Source: Ceratorhiza oryzae-sativae | Taxonomy: Eukaryota > Basidiomycota > Agaricomycetes > Cantharellales > Ceratobasidiaceae | Direction of reading: 5' to 3' | DNA length: 64,000 bases | Assembly: GCA_030998015.1 (NCBI GenBank) | Contig: JARWMV010000239.1 | Coordinates: 1,302,001-1,366,000 of the forward strand | In this document: positions 10,996-21,113 of the stretch, one piece after another | Layout: each line of letters opens with the position of its first letter | How positions within the stretch are numbered: the stretch's first letter is position 1 | Position numbers and translations under genes: made by a program | The notes under the pieces: model-generated | What the model was told of the DNA's origin: nothing | Databases searched by the model: none | What the model saw: the letters and a program-made list of their open reading frames with translations, nothing else

Positions 10996-12243
10996 TTAGT
11001 TTGTCTGCCAAACCTTGACCGTTCCATCCGCGCTCGCACTAATCATCTCTCCGGCCTCGAGCGGATGGTGTTCAACCCAAGTGATTACCTTTTCATGAAC
11101 CTTTGGCGGCGGATTGGGATTCGCAGCTTTACCCTAACGACGAATTAACACAAGCGATCCATGAGAGACCCAACATACATCAAGGAGATCCCACTCCCAT
11201 ATCATTCCATTTTCATCCCCACATATCACGGTCCCTTCTCCGTGTCCAAAACAGGCATGAGTACGATAATCGTTACTCAAGTGACCTTTTTTCTAAATGA
11301 GTACTATAACTGAGGCTGTAAAATATTGGGCTTGCCTGAGAAAGTGTTGAGCATTTGTCCATTTTTCCTATCCATCAAGCGTAAATTAGAGTCCAGAGTG
11401 CAGATCAAGAGTGTTTGATTGTCCATCGAAGGGGATATTGACGAGATTGGTGCTACATATATCAACTATTAGATATGTGCCAGGCTGATCTGACAAGAGA
11501 TACTCACGGCCTATGTAATCGCTTCTTAGCTCTCCCTTTCGCAGATCGTATGTTCGGACATGTCCGTCAACAGACCCTGTAATAATTTCACTGGCTCCAA
11601 CGTGAAGGCAGGTAATACTATCTTTAGCTTCGTCGAGGACTTGGATGGGCGTTCGGCTCTGTGCTCTGGGAAAACGTTGGCTCGAGCGTTTAAAATAGTG
11701 ATACCGGATACACACTTTAAATCCCAAAGTCGTACGGACGAATCATAAGATCCTGTATCATGATATAGTTTGTCGCGCTCGAGCCAATCTGATGCTACGA
11801 CGTACCACTCGCAAGCACGGAAGCGTCGGCATTGAATGCAACGGTATTTATCTTCCCCATGTGCCCGGGCATACGCCGCTCTGTTACCCCTGCAGTCACA
11901 TTCCAGAGGAATACGCTCCTGTCTCCTCCTCCAGACGCAAACCTTGCGTTATCCGGCGTGCTAATGATCACAATGATTCAATTTGGACTTCGGTGCAATC
12001 GACTGCAAGCTTACACGTCAATCGACAGAACCTCGTATCCATGACCCTCGTATTTTTTGATTTCACTTCCCGACTCGGGATTCCACAAGCGAATCGTCCG
12101 ATCTTGTGCCCCAGTCAATACATATTTGGCCGCACCTTTTGCATAGGTTGCAACGTGGACTGGCCCCTTGTGATTTGCGAGCGTACAGCGGAGTTTGCGT
12201 GGTGCAGGAGCAGGTTGTCGCTGAATAGCGAATTCTTAGACAT
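10996..12243 (-). CDS. WDR83: WD-repeat protein WDR83 / MORG1
   Basis: A seven-bladed beta-propeller scaffold; in animals WDR83/MORG1 binds ERK-pathway proteins and is found in spliceosomal C complexes. Joined exons follow the family closely. They give ANHKGPVHVATYAKGAAKYV, TGAQDRTIRLWNPESG, GHGYEVLSIDVTPDNARFAS and GGGDRSVFLWNVTAG. Then come GHMGKINTVAFNADASVLAS, PIQVLDEAKDSITCLHVGAS, GSVDGHVRTYDLRKGELRSD, CTLDSNLRLMDRKNGQ, GHGEGTVICGDENGM, VITWVEHHPLEAGEMISAS and ADGTVKVWQTN, with stop TAA at 10996-10998. One intron (11286-11335) has a GC donor (GCAAGC) and ends AAAAAG. The N-terminus is uncertain: the ATG at 12243 (MSKNS) runs into the conserved frame only if one base is missing near 12229-12231. 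Otherwise an upstream exon (ATG near 12393) with an acceptor at ATTCAG is needed. Confidence 0.9.
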
Positions 12244-12877
12244 CCAAGTTGGAAATTGATAATGCAACTGTCGATCTAGCGTTTTAATGAAGGGACAGGA
12301 CAAAAGTGAGATGGTGGCTGAGAACAAGCCCGTTGTTCGAGCGCTTGATCGATGTGGCTTGAAGGTGACCCCCAACCGAGGTGACCCGAACATCCCAATC
12401 TCAGTCTATTAACCTTCGATCGCCTGATAATGCCTAATTCGGTGATTCATTTACTCTTCGAGACGCTCCGTTCTCACGCTCAACCAGACACTCGCTAACC
12501 ACAACGGGCTCCCACCATGAGTACCATCCGTTTCAGCCGTTTCTCTCTCCCTCGGCACATGAATGACCCCAGATCTTGCAATACCAGGCTGGAACGCATC
12601 AACCCAATGATTCATTGCTCCACAATTGAGCGACTCAAAATGGTCAATCACGTGCGACTCCTGGAAATTTCCTCGAGTCGGTGACTTGTCTGGAGATCGC
12701 CTCGTCTTTTTCTCACAACCTCTGATCACCGTCCTCTAGGATTCGCAGCGTCAGAGGCTTACAGGATATCTATATTTACTGACCGAACCACTCGGACCTT
12801 GCATTTATCGTGCCTCTTGACCTCAACTGCGACTGAGCCCGATGCCTGGAGTTGAAACAGATCGCTCAGGAAAGGAA
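12244..12877. other. Divergent promoter region, WDR83 / SNO1
   Basis: About 630 bp between two divergently transcribed genes. No coding signature. It is expected to hold both promoters; I see no clear TATA box or named factor site. Confidence 0.45.
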
Positions 12878-13885
12878 ATGCCGACTGTCGGTATTCTAGG
12901 CAAGTATAGTTTGTACAAATTGCCTCTCTCACGCACGTTTTACAATGTCTAAACCCCTCGTAATTGCGCCTGTGTACACTGTCTACCGATCTCAAGCTCC
13001 ATCATTGCGAGTGTCTGTCTCACTGACGCTGTTTCTGTTTTCTATCCCACACACAGCCCTTCAGGGAGCGTTTGCCGAACACAAAACGATCATATCACGC
13101 GTGACTCCTCGTGTTCGGACGACACTGGTGCGAACGCCGGAAGACCTCGCCGCGTGCGATGCGCTGATCATCCCGGGCGGGGAGAGCACGTCGATCGTGC
13201 TCCTGGCCCGATTGGCAAATCTGCTCGAGCCGCTGCGCCAATTTGTCAGGACAAGGCCGGTTTGGGGTACATGCGCCGGTGCGATTTTGTTGGCGGATGG
13301 TGGCGTCGAGGGCGCGAAGAAGGGAGGACAAGAGGTCCTCGGCGGAGTCGGTGTGCGGATCGGACGAAATGGGTTTGGATCGCAGGTGAGGAATGGTCGA
13401 GCGCGGATTGTTTTTTGGTGAGAGAAAAACGGTCGTGTTTAACGAATTTGTATGATAGATGGAATCGTTCGAGGCAACCCTTGAGTTGAGTGGATTTCCA
13501 GATTCGGATCGGCCGTTTACTGGGATTTTCATTCGAGCTCCTGTCAGTCTGGGATTTAATTACGTTGGTGTCACTGTGCGTCTAACTTGTTTGTGTAGAT
13601 TATATTATCTTTTGTGAACCAAGACCCGACACGGCCGATTGAGTATATCGCGCGACTGCCAGCGAATTTACTTCCTGATAGCTTGCCGTACTCTTTCTCG
13701 GGAGGTGAGGCCGCAGCAGGGATGTAGACCCTCGTACGGTGGTTGCGTTACGGCAAGGCCAAACGCTGCTGACGACTTTTCATCCGGAGCTGACCAATGA
13801 CGACCGATTTCACGAGTATTTTGTGCGGTGCTGTGTGTTGGGACATTCCTTCACGAGGTCGAAGCGGATTGAGAATGGCGCGTAG
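12878..13885 (+). CDS. SNO1: Pyridoxal 5'-phosphate synthase glutaminase subunit (PdxT/SNO family)
   Basis: The glutaminase that supplies ammonia to the PdxS/SNZ subunit in the DXP-independent vitamin B6 route, in the cytosol. Exon 1 is only 12878-12899 (MPTVGIL plus one base). Exon 2 starts at 13057 and completes [15 protein letters not shown], so intron 1 (12900-13056, 157 nt) must have the donor GCAAGT. Later exons begin at 13459 and 13599. Motifs seen are [24 protein letters not shown] (nucleophile Cys), [15 protein letters not shown] and, at the end, [18 protein letters not shown] with the His and Glu of the catalytic triad. The open frame stops at TAG 13725, but [11 protein letters not shown] continues 1 nt out of phase. 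One missing G in the GGG at 13719-13721 would reconcile it; otherwise an implausibly short 23-nt or 32-nt intron is required. No SNZ partner lies in the window. Confidence 0.9.
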
Positions 13886-15361
13886 ATGAATGATTGTACT
13901 AGAACATTGTGATCAATATAAATGAGTTTTCATACACGTTGTTATCGAGTGGGTTTGATGATAGACGAACTGGACACACATGGCACGTTCGATGGGTTCT
14001 GCCATCTGACAGCGGATGCATGTTCGTTGTCAAATCGATCGACGCTCCACGCATGATAAACTTGGAATTTGCCGGCGCGTGTGGGGATCCCCCCGACGGT
14101 GGCCCATGGACTGACGGGTACAAACACGCAGAACCCGACGATTTGAATTTGATGCGACTCCGCTGTGGTAGACGAGAGCACTGGAATTCCGTGTCTGGAC
14201 AACCCGATGTAAACGACCGCGGATGCAAGCGCAGGCTGAATGGGCCGGCCGCCTTGCTGGAGCGCAACAAGGCACTGTGTACCCGATAGTGGATAGCTAA
14301 TTTGGCCATGGGTGATTAATGGTGCCTGATGTGGCGGCCTTCTCGCTGATCATGTCGAGATCTTGTGCAGGGATACCAAGGAGAAGCCCAGTAGTGTACG
14401 CCACTCGCTAGACAAAACCACAAGTGACACGTCAAGGGAAAAAGTCTATAGGCGGCCAGTGTGGTGCTGAGCATGCGCGCCAGATAGCCTGGTGTTTCAA
14501 CACTCCAAGCGAGAAGTCGCGCAACGATTCCAGGTACGTTCTTGTGGGTTCCGATCTGATGTGTCAGATGAATGCGAAAAAAAATGCGTGTTTGATACAC
14601 CTTGATTGTTAATGGACGATGCCGATGGTTAATGGTTCCAATTGCCGCAGCGTGTCGGCGTTGCAAAGGATTGATTTGCGAGGCGACTAGGCGCTAGTGT
14701 CCTGACCGAGAACCCGAGAGAGGAAATGCCGTGCACAAGGCGCAGGCTCCAAACTTCGACTTCGGGTTGCTGTGTTGGGTTGCTAGGGACGACGGGGATT
14801 GTTGTCTGGGATATATGCGGCAAATGGTCACGTGGGTGCGAGTGGGCAGGCGCATTCTATCGTCGCGGGTGGGCGGGTTTCAGCTCCGATGCCCGACGAC
14901 GATCGTGCCCCTGCGCACTAGAAGCTGGCCGACCCGGGGCGCGTGCCGGCCGACGTGTGAGGTGCGCTGGTCGCTGTCGATGTCGATGTCGCCGACGCCA
15001 GACCGACACAGGGGGGGCTCGTTCCGGGCACACAAAGCGGCCGGGAAAGCGCGCGACGCGGACAAAGCGACCTGGCAAAAAGGCCGGGGCGTGACGCGTG
15101 ACCGGGTGTTTCGCGAGTGCGTGGCATGTTTGGCTCAGGGTCCTGTCCGCAGAGCCGGCTCCCAGAGGTCTTCAGTCGCCCCGTTCGCAGCGCCGCATCC
15201 TCCTTTCCTCAACCCCCTCCTCCCGCGCACTTTCCCCTCTACTCTGTCGTCCGGTCTTGCCTAATTCATTGCGCCTGTTGTAGCCTATCTCTCGACTTCT
15301 CTGCGCCGGCCCCTCTCTCCCCCTTTTTCCTATTCTTCCCCCGACACTTTCGCTAGTCAAA
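13886..15361. other. Intergenic region with GC-rich, pyrimidine-rich promoter of the Galpha gene
   Basis: No recognised gene. 14860-15080 is GC-rich, with open frames on several strands and frames at once, as expected from composition rather than coding. 15190-15355 is a long pyrimidine-rich stretch (runs of C and T up to the start codon context CAAAATGG at 15359-15366), the expected core promoter and leader of the Galpha gene. Confidence 0.5.
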
Positions 15362-16753
15362 ATGGGTTGCATGCAGTCTACTGGTATGGACGACGAGGGC
15401 AAGGCTCGTGAGTACATTTCTCCCGCCTCCCCCCGCCGAGCGCTCACGTAGCGCCCACCCCCAGGCAACGATGAGATCGAGTCCCAACTCAAGAAAGACC
15501 GTATTAACGCAAAGAACGAGATCAAGATGTTGCTTCTCGGTGCCGGAGAGTCTGGCAAGGTCTGTTGGCATTCTTCCTCCCCTCGACCACCGCTGATGTC
15601 TGGGCATCCCACAGTCGACAGTGTTGAAGCAGATGAAGCTCATCCACCACGGTGGCTACAATAACCAAGAACGAGAGTCGTACAAGGAAATCATCTTTTC
15701 CAACACCCTCCAGTCCATGCGGTCCGTACACACATGCCCGGTGGCGCGATATCCCTCGTTGATTTGATTCCCACAGGGCTATTCTGGAGGCCATGCCAGC
15801 GCTCGACATTTCCTTGCAGCCGCAAAACGATGCCCGCCGTGCCATCATCATGGCGTTGCCAGGACAAATGGAAAACGACTATCTACCCCCAGACGTGCCG
15901 ATGCCCTCTCCAGCCTCTGGCAGGACCCAGGTGTCCGCGAGGCTGTCAGGCGCAGCCGCGAGTTCCAGCTGAATGACTCGGCTACATAGTGAGTTGAACC
16001 ATCCCGCCTGAGAACTCACGCTAACATGTCACTCAGCTACTTCAACTCGCTCGAACGCATGTCCTCGCCCACGTATTTGCCAACCGACCAAGACATTCTT
16101 CGGTCTCGTGTCAAGACAACCGGTATTACAGAGACCAACTTCCGAGTGGGCGAGTTGACCTACAAGTTGTTTGACGTTGGTGGGCAACGGTCCGAGCGCA
16201 AGAAGTGGATCCACTGCTTCGAAAACGTCACCGCACTTGTCTTCCTCGTCTCTCTCAGCGAGTACGACCAAATGCTTTACGAGGACGAGAGCGTGAATCG
16301 TATGCAAGAGGCCTTGACCGTTGTTCGACTCGATCTGCAACTCGAGGTGGTTTGTAAAGACCTCGATCGTGAGTGGTTTCCTACCAGGCGTTTATATGGT
16401 AGCTAATACCCGCCTGTTTAGATCTTGTTCCTGAACAAGATTGATCTATTTGCTGAAAAGCTGCCTCACTCTCCTATGGGAGACTACTTCCCCGACTACA
16501 CAGGCGGTGACAACTATGATGCGGCTTGCGACTATCTGCTCCATAGGTTCGTCTCTCTGAACCAGAGCGCGGCTTCGAAACAGATCTACGCACATTACAC
16601 TTGTGCCACCGATACGCAACAAATCAAATGTGAGCGTCAGCCGCGTGGTGCATATGACCAAGCTAACGTGGACCGTTTCCCCTTTCAGTCGTTTTGAGCG
16701 CTATCCAGGATATCCTGCTACAAATACATCTCCGAGAATGTGGTCTTCTCTAA
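15362..16753 (+). CDS. Heterotrimeric G protein alpha subunit (fungal class I, Gpa1/FadA-like)
   Basis: A membrane-anchored GTPase that couples receptors to cAMP/MAPK signalling controlling growth, mating and virulence-type traits in fungi. The protein begins MGCMQS: Gly2 for myristoylation, Cys3 for palmitoylation. Motifs in order: G1 GAGESGKST (split by the intron after 15559), switch [12 protein letters not shown]3 [13 protein letters not shown]4 FLNKIDLF, G5 TCATDT, and a C-terminus ECGLL carrying the cysteine at -4 typical of Gi-type subunits. Exons start at 15362, 15465, about 15615, about 15777, about 16036, about 16422 and about 16688; the stop TAA is 16751-16753. Two single-base problems occur. 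A base is missing between 15897 and 15898 (PDV then [13 protein letters not shown] lies in another frame), and there is one extra base at 16318-16320 (QEALT then [15 protein letters not shown]). Apart from these the protein is fully conserved. Confidence 0.95.
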
Positions 16754-19306
16754 GCAGCCTCGGCTTCTTTCCACCTGGCTCCACTCATCCCTTCGCACCT
16801 TATACGTCTTCATCTATACGTTTAGTACTTTTTATCGGTCTCGTCCTCGGTTTTGTCTTTATCTTTTCTTGTCCATGGTTCATAATTTCTCTGCTTTCTT
16901 GGTCTGCGGCTTTCCTCTAAGATGTTTGTGTTGCTACGCGCCGCGCCACTGCATTTTCTTGATCCTCACGGCACCCTTTCACTTGTCCCAACTTTCGAGC
17001 CCGATGCATCGCCGATTCGCCCGAGAAGAGGCCTTGCATCTTGTCCGAACCTGAATGCCACTCGTTCTTGATGTCGTAGGATAGAACATTCACTCGTTTG
17101 TCAAATATAAAATCATGTACGAACAGACGTGTTTTTTTCCTCACTATATCATTCTGCGTGTCTCTTTAGCGCTCGTGATCTCTGGAGATCGCCATTTAAC
17201 AGTGGGATTCACGTTAGATGAGGTCGCCATGTGATTTATGCCCCGCACGAATCGAGACACACTTGCTTGGGTCAATTCACTTGGCTCTGGACGATCCTAT
17301 TCATAACGCTGGTCACACCCTCGGGGCGATAAACACGCGATATTTACTCTCTTTGGATCGGGGCTTGATTGGAGGCGAACAACGTGCCAGGCTGTTCTGG
17401 TTCTCGTCCGAAGCGCTTGCGATTGCTTTGTGTGCTCTCCTCGTTGAACTTGTCCAAGTTTAACGCCGCTGTCGCATATGTACGGATCGGAGCCGAGGAT
17501 GTACAATGTCATTGCTGGGTGGTATGCACTGGGGGCTTTCTGGATTGGGTGTGGAATCACTATAGTCGGCGGTATATATGCGTGTCGGCCCCCTAACGAG
17601 TAATGGATATGGATAGCTCATTTAACCAGCGCGATTCGGACCAGGCTTACTACCCAGAGAGTCTCGGCGAACATAACAAACAATCCAAGTGATGGGATTC
17701 CGGGTTTGTATCCGTCGGTTGTCGATGCCCCACCGTCAGAAGAAAGGAAGACGATTGCTTTGCGTTGCGTGGTGGGCATAGCGCCAAGCACGATACCTCG
17801 GTGATTGATTAGTTTCAAGCTAGCGTTGGCTCTGGTCGTCGGCTCATGGCGGGTGATCTCCGGGTTGGATCACACATACTGGGGCGCTCGTATGACCGAA
17901 GGATGAAACTCTTGGTGTGATGCTTCAAACATGGTTCAATAGGCTAAATTTGTACGATTCGGGCGTTTCTCTCGATCGAACATGCGGGCATAGGTTGGAA
18001 TCGCGTCCGAGGCTGTCCTGCCATCGAATGCGGTCTATACCTTTTCTGCGCGAGTGTCCTGTGTTTGTCAAGCATTCTGACTATACAGGAGGGCAGGTAT
18101 TTCAATTGCTGTTGGTAGGGTCAAGTCGGTTTTCTTCCTTTGCCTTACCCGGGGGAATTCGGTGGACTAGCTCTTCATGCACTGCTCATCAACGCCGGAA
18201 GGCGATGTCAGAAAACCGCCGGACCACATCCGGAAGGCTTACCGGGACTTTGTTCGAGTTGTGGAGACGATCTTGTAACGAGGTGACTCTGTGGCTTGAC
18301 TGCGTTGCGCGCAGCGTCTTTTTCTATCCTGCCCACTGGAGACTTTGTGGTTTGAAGTTCGGAGTGTGCTTGATCGGGCGGACCAAACGAGGTCGTCCTA
18401 TACCTCGGTGTTTAGCAGCGGCTTCAAAGCGGTGGCTTGGTGGCTTGGCCTGATATACTTGCATCGCAAAACCGAATCTACGGGGTTGGACAATTAGCCT
18501 TGTGGACGGGTTAGTGAGTATATAGATTCAATTGAGAGAAAGGAATAAAGATCCGCTCTCATTTGTATCTGTGTCTGCGTTTTACGGCCTCGTACCAAGG
18601 CCGAGCTTTGTAAGCGGCCCTTTGCCAGCCGTTGTTTCTATCGCTCTCGCCTCGTCTTTAATCGGCTAGGAAAAAGCTAAAGACAGATACATCTCACGGG
18701 TTTGACTTGATGTCTTCTTGCGGCGGTTCCCGATGGTGACCCAACGGCCATTCCTTCCTATGCTCGATTTGATCCAGCAGGAAGGAGATATATGCGCGTG
18801 GATTATCCTCATTCTAGCGATTTACAAGTCGCTATGATCGAGGTACCTGTAGTTGTACTTGTTTTCTCCGATCCTTCCGATCCTATATCACTACGGCCTC
18901 GTAAAGGCGCCTAAATCCCGACGGATCCATGGATACATGGTGTGGATAAATTATGCCGCTATTCAATGGTTGCGCATTGGTTGGATAGAAATCGGCTGGA
19001 TGAACAAAGGGTGGGTACGGAGACGTAAATGAATCCGCTCAGGGTTATTCACACACGGGAACTGTAGGCTTAATGGCGTTCAGGGGTTAATAGTCTAGTT
19101 AGCCACTGTTGATTCGAGCCGACAAGTAACGCCGAAACGTTTTGATGCATAAATTCTTAGGATTTTGTGCAGAAAGCCTTGGAGTATAATATATATAGAG
19201 CACCCCTAGCCTATAATTTTATCCATCCTAAGTTCCCACTTCATTTCCGTTTGCGCCGTCAACTACAGTCGTTGATATTAATAATCTCTCGTCGACGAGG
19301 AATAGT
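16754..19306. other. 2.5-kb region without recognisable genes
   Basis: The first part (16754-17150) is the T-rich 3' region of the Galpha gene. The rest holds scattered frames, the longest on the plus strand at 17917-18453 (178 codons) and a minus-strand frame at 17618-17818, neither with a family signature. An 11-bp sequence, ACGGCCTCGTA, occurs near 18580 and again near 18893; otherwise no repeat was noticed. Confidence 0.35.
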
Positions 19307-20969
19307 ATGCCACCTGGAAGCGCTGCAGGTCTACATGAGCTCGAAGAAGCCTTGCGTAATGTTATTGCTAGCCAGTGCGTTTGCTTTTACTCCGTGGTAC
19401 AGCAAATTAACACGAAAAAAAAACCACCAGTTATTTGTTTGGTGCGTTGCCCTTTTTCATCACATCTGGCCGGATGATTAGATGGTCTATTGTGTCAGTC
19501 GCTGGCGTGTCTATTCTCGCATACGACCACCTCTTAACGTTCGCAAAAGAGGTTAGTTGTAGCGGTGCAAGTTAGCTTTGCAGAAAGCCCAATGACCCAC
19601 AGGTGAAACACATCTGGAAGCAGAAAAAAACGATTGTCTCCATCATGTTCCTGATCGTACGTAGCACTCCGTAACACCAAGACTCAATCCTTATGTCAAC
19701 GATGATTGTTTTAACAGAACAGGTACATTACCCCTATCGCGCTGGCATTGGATGTAAGCGGTCTATGCTTTGAGACACGATAGATTACTGACAGCAACTA
19801 GCTCTATAGCCAGGGGGGACATATACCGTTCATATCGCATTCTTTGTAAGTTTTTATTACTGTCCTAAGAATAATTGACCAACATTGCTCTGTAAAGCTG
19901 CATTAGGTGGTACTACATTGAGGCCGTATGGAATCTAACATCCTTCGGAATAGTCCATGCGATTGTAGCGTTGAGGGTGAGGCTTATTATGAAATCATCT
20001 TTTATGGCTGGTTGGACCTGAATTTGGCAACTGTTAGGTGTATGCGATGTGGGGCCGACCCCGATGGTTGTTGATCACGCTTACCACTTTATTCATAATT
20101 TACTTGACGTCTTCCTCTGCTGTAAGTATCTACTGCTTGTCGGACGTATTATTAACATCTTAAGTCAATTGAAGATTGCTATAAAACTTGTAGTTGATTT
20201 TGCTCGTGAGTGCAATCTTCAAATTGTGAAGCATATAGCTCACTATCTCATAGGCACCGTTGGGTTTCACCCAGACTTCGCATTTGCTTTGCGCGTGTAT
20301 CTCCATACTTGTACGTATTGTCCTACCTGTCTATCGGATAATCATTTACTGAGAAACGCTTAGATGGACATGTTGGGTCCCTCCGTTGCTATTCGAATTT
20401 GTGTCTTCATCTTGACAGTCATCAAGTCAATCGAGCATGCAAGGAACGACATAAGAACTCCCGTCCTGCTTGTATTGTACCGAGATGGTAAGCTAAATGT
20501 TCATAGGTTCTCTTAAAAGAGTAGTAGATGGATCTCTGGTGTAGGCACGATTCATTTTTCTGTCATCTGCCTCTGTAATTTCTTCAACATGATGGTATGG
20601 ATGGCAGGGCCCGCCTCGTTGGTTGCGCTCGCGAAATAGTATGAGGCTTCCAATAATACGTTCTACGGCTGGCGCTGATTGAATTCATCTGCTAGTTTTA
20701 CTATGGCAGTCGTGCCGGCGGCGGGTGCACGGCTGGTTCTTAATCTCAAAGGGTCGCGTTATCAGGATTATGAATCCTCGACCATCCAAGAGGTGCCGAA
20801 TAACAGTGGATATGAGCTTCGTGCAAAAGTCGCCAAGTTAGATCAGTATTGCATACGCACAGAAGGTTCACAACCTCAGAACGGATCAGATAGGTCAGTG
20901 ACAACCCAGCCCCACGTTACTCGCTACGTGTCGAGTCGAGCGGTAATATGCGGGCCGAACTGGGTTTGA
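19307..20969 (+). CDS. DUF6533-domain integral membrane protein
   Basis: A seven-helix-like membrane protein of a large Agaricomycete family of unknown function. ATG at 19307 (MPPGSAAGLHELEEALRN). Short exons join through GT-AG introns. They give SIVSVAGVSILAYDHLLTFA (the DUF6533 hallmark with YDHLLTF), VKHIWKQKKTIVSIMFLI, NRYITPIALALD, FCIRWYYIEAVWNLTSFGIV and RVYAMWGRPRWLLITL. Later segments cover 20300-20520 (a helix, VAIRICVFILTVIKSIEHAR, then TPVLLVLYRDG) and FTMAVVPAAGARLVLNLKG, typical of the family's end. A hydrophilic tail of about 65 residues stops at 20969. Exon borders between 20120 and 20360 are uncertain. The gene converges with the MFS gene, whose stop lies 144 bp downstream. 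Confidence 0.8.
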
Positions 20970-21113
20970 CGTGATCTCATTTCCTTTTCTCATTGACAGT
21001 TTTTATCATACCTAACAATTTTGTAATATAATACACCAAAAAAGTGAAAATACCAGGCGAATCCAAATCATTACTGCATGTGGCTGTATTAAGAATAGGA
21101 AACGACCCGTCCC

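Noticed and set aside
12945..13421. A 158-codon plus-strand frame starting inside the SNO1 region.
   Set aside because: Its first 37 codons are the GC-AG intron; the true start MPTVGIL at 12878 matches the PdxT family. Only the part from 13057 is coding.
14731..15264. A 177-codon plus-strand frame before the Galpha gene.
   Set aside because: It lies in GC-rich DNA where several frames on both strands are open at once, runs into the Galpha promoter tract and has no family motif.
15895..15923. A possible 29-nt intron in Galpha that would restore phase.
   Set aside because: It would delete a conserved helix and is shorter than any credible intron in the window; a missing base explains the data better.
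17917..18453. A 178-codon plus-strand frame.
   Set aside because: No recognisable domain, no supporting exons and unusual amino-acid composition (high Arg, Cys, Trp).
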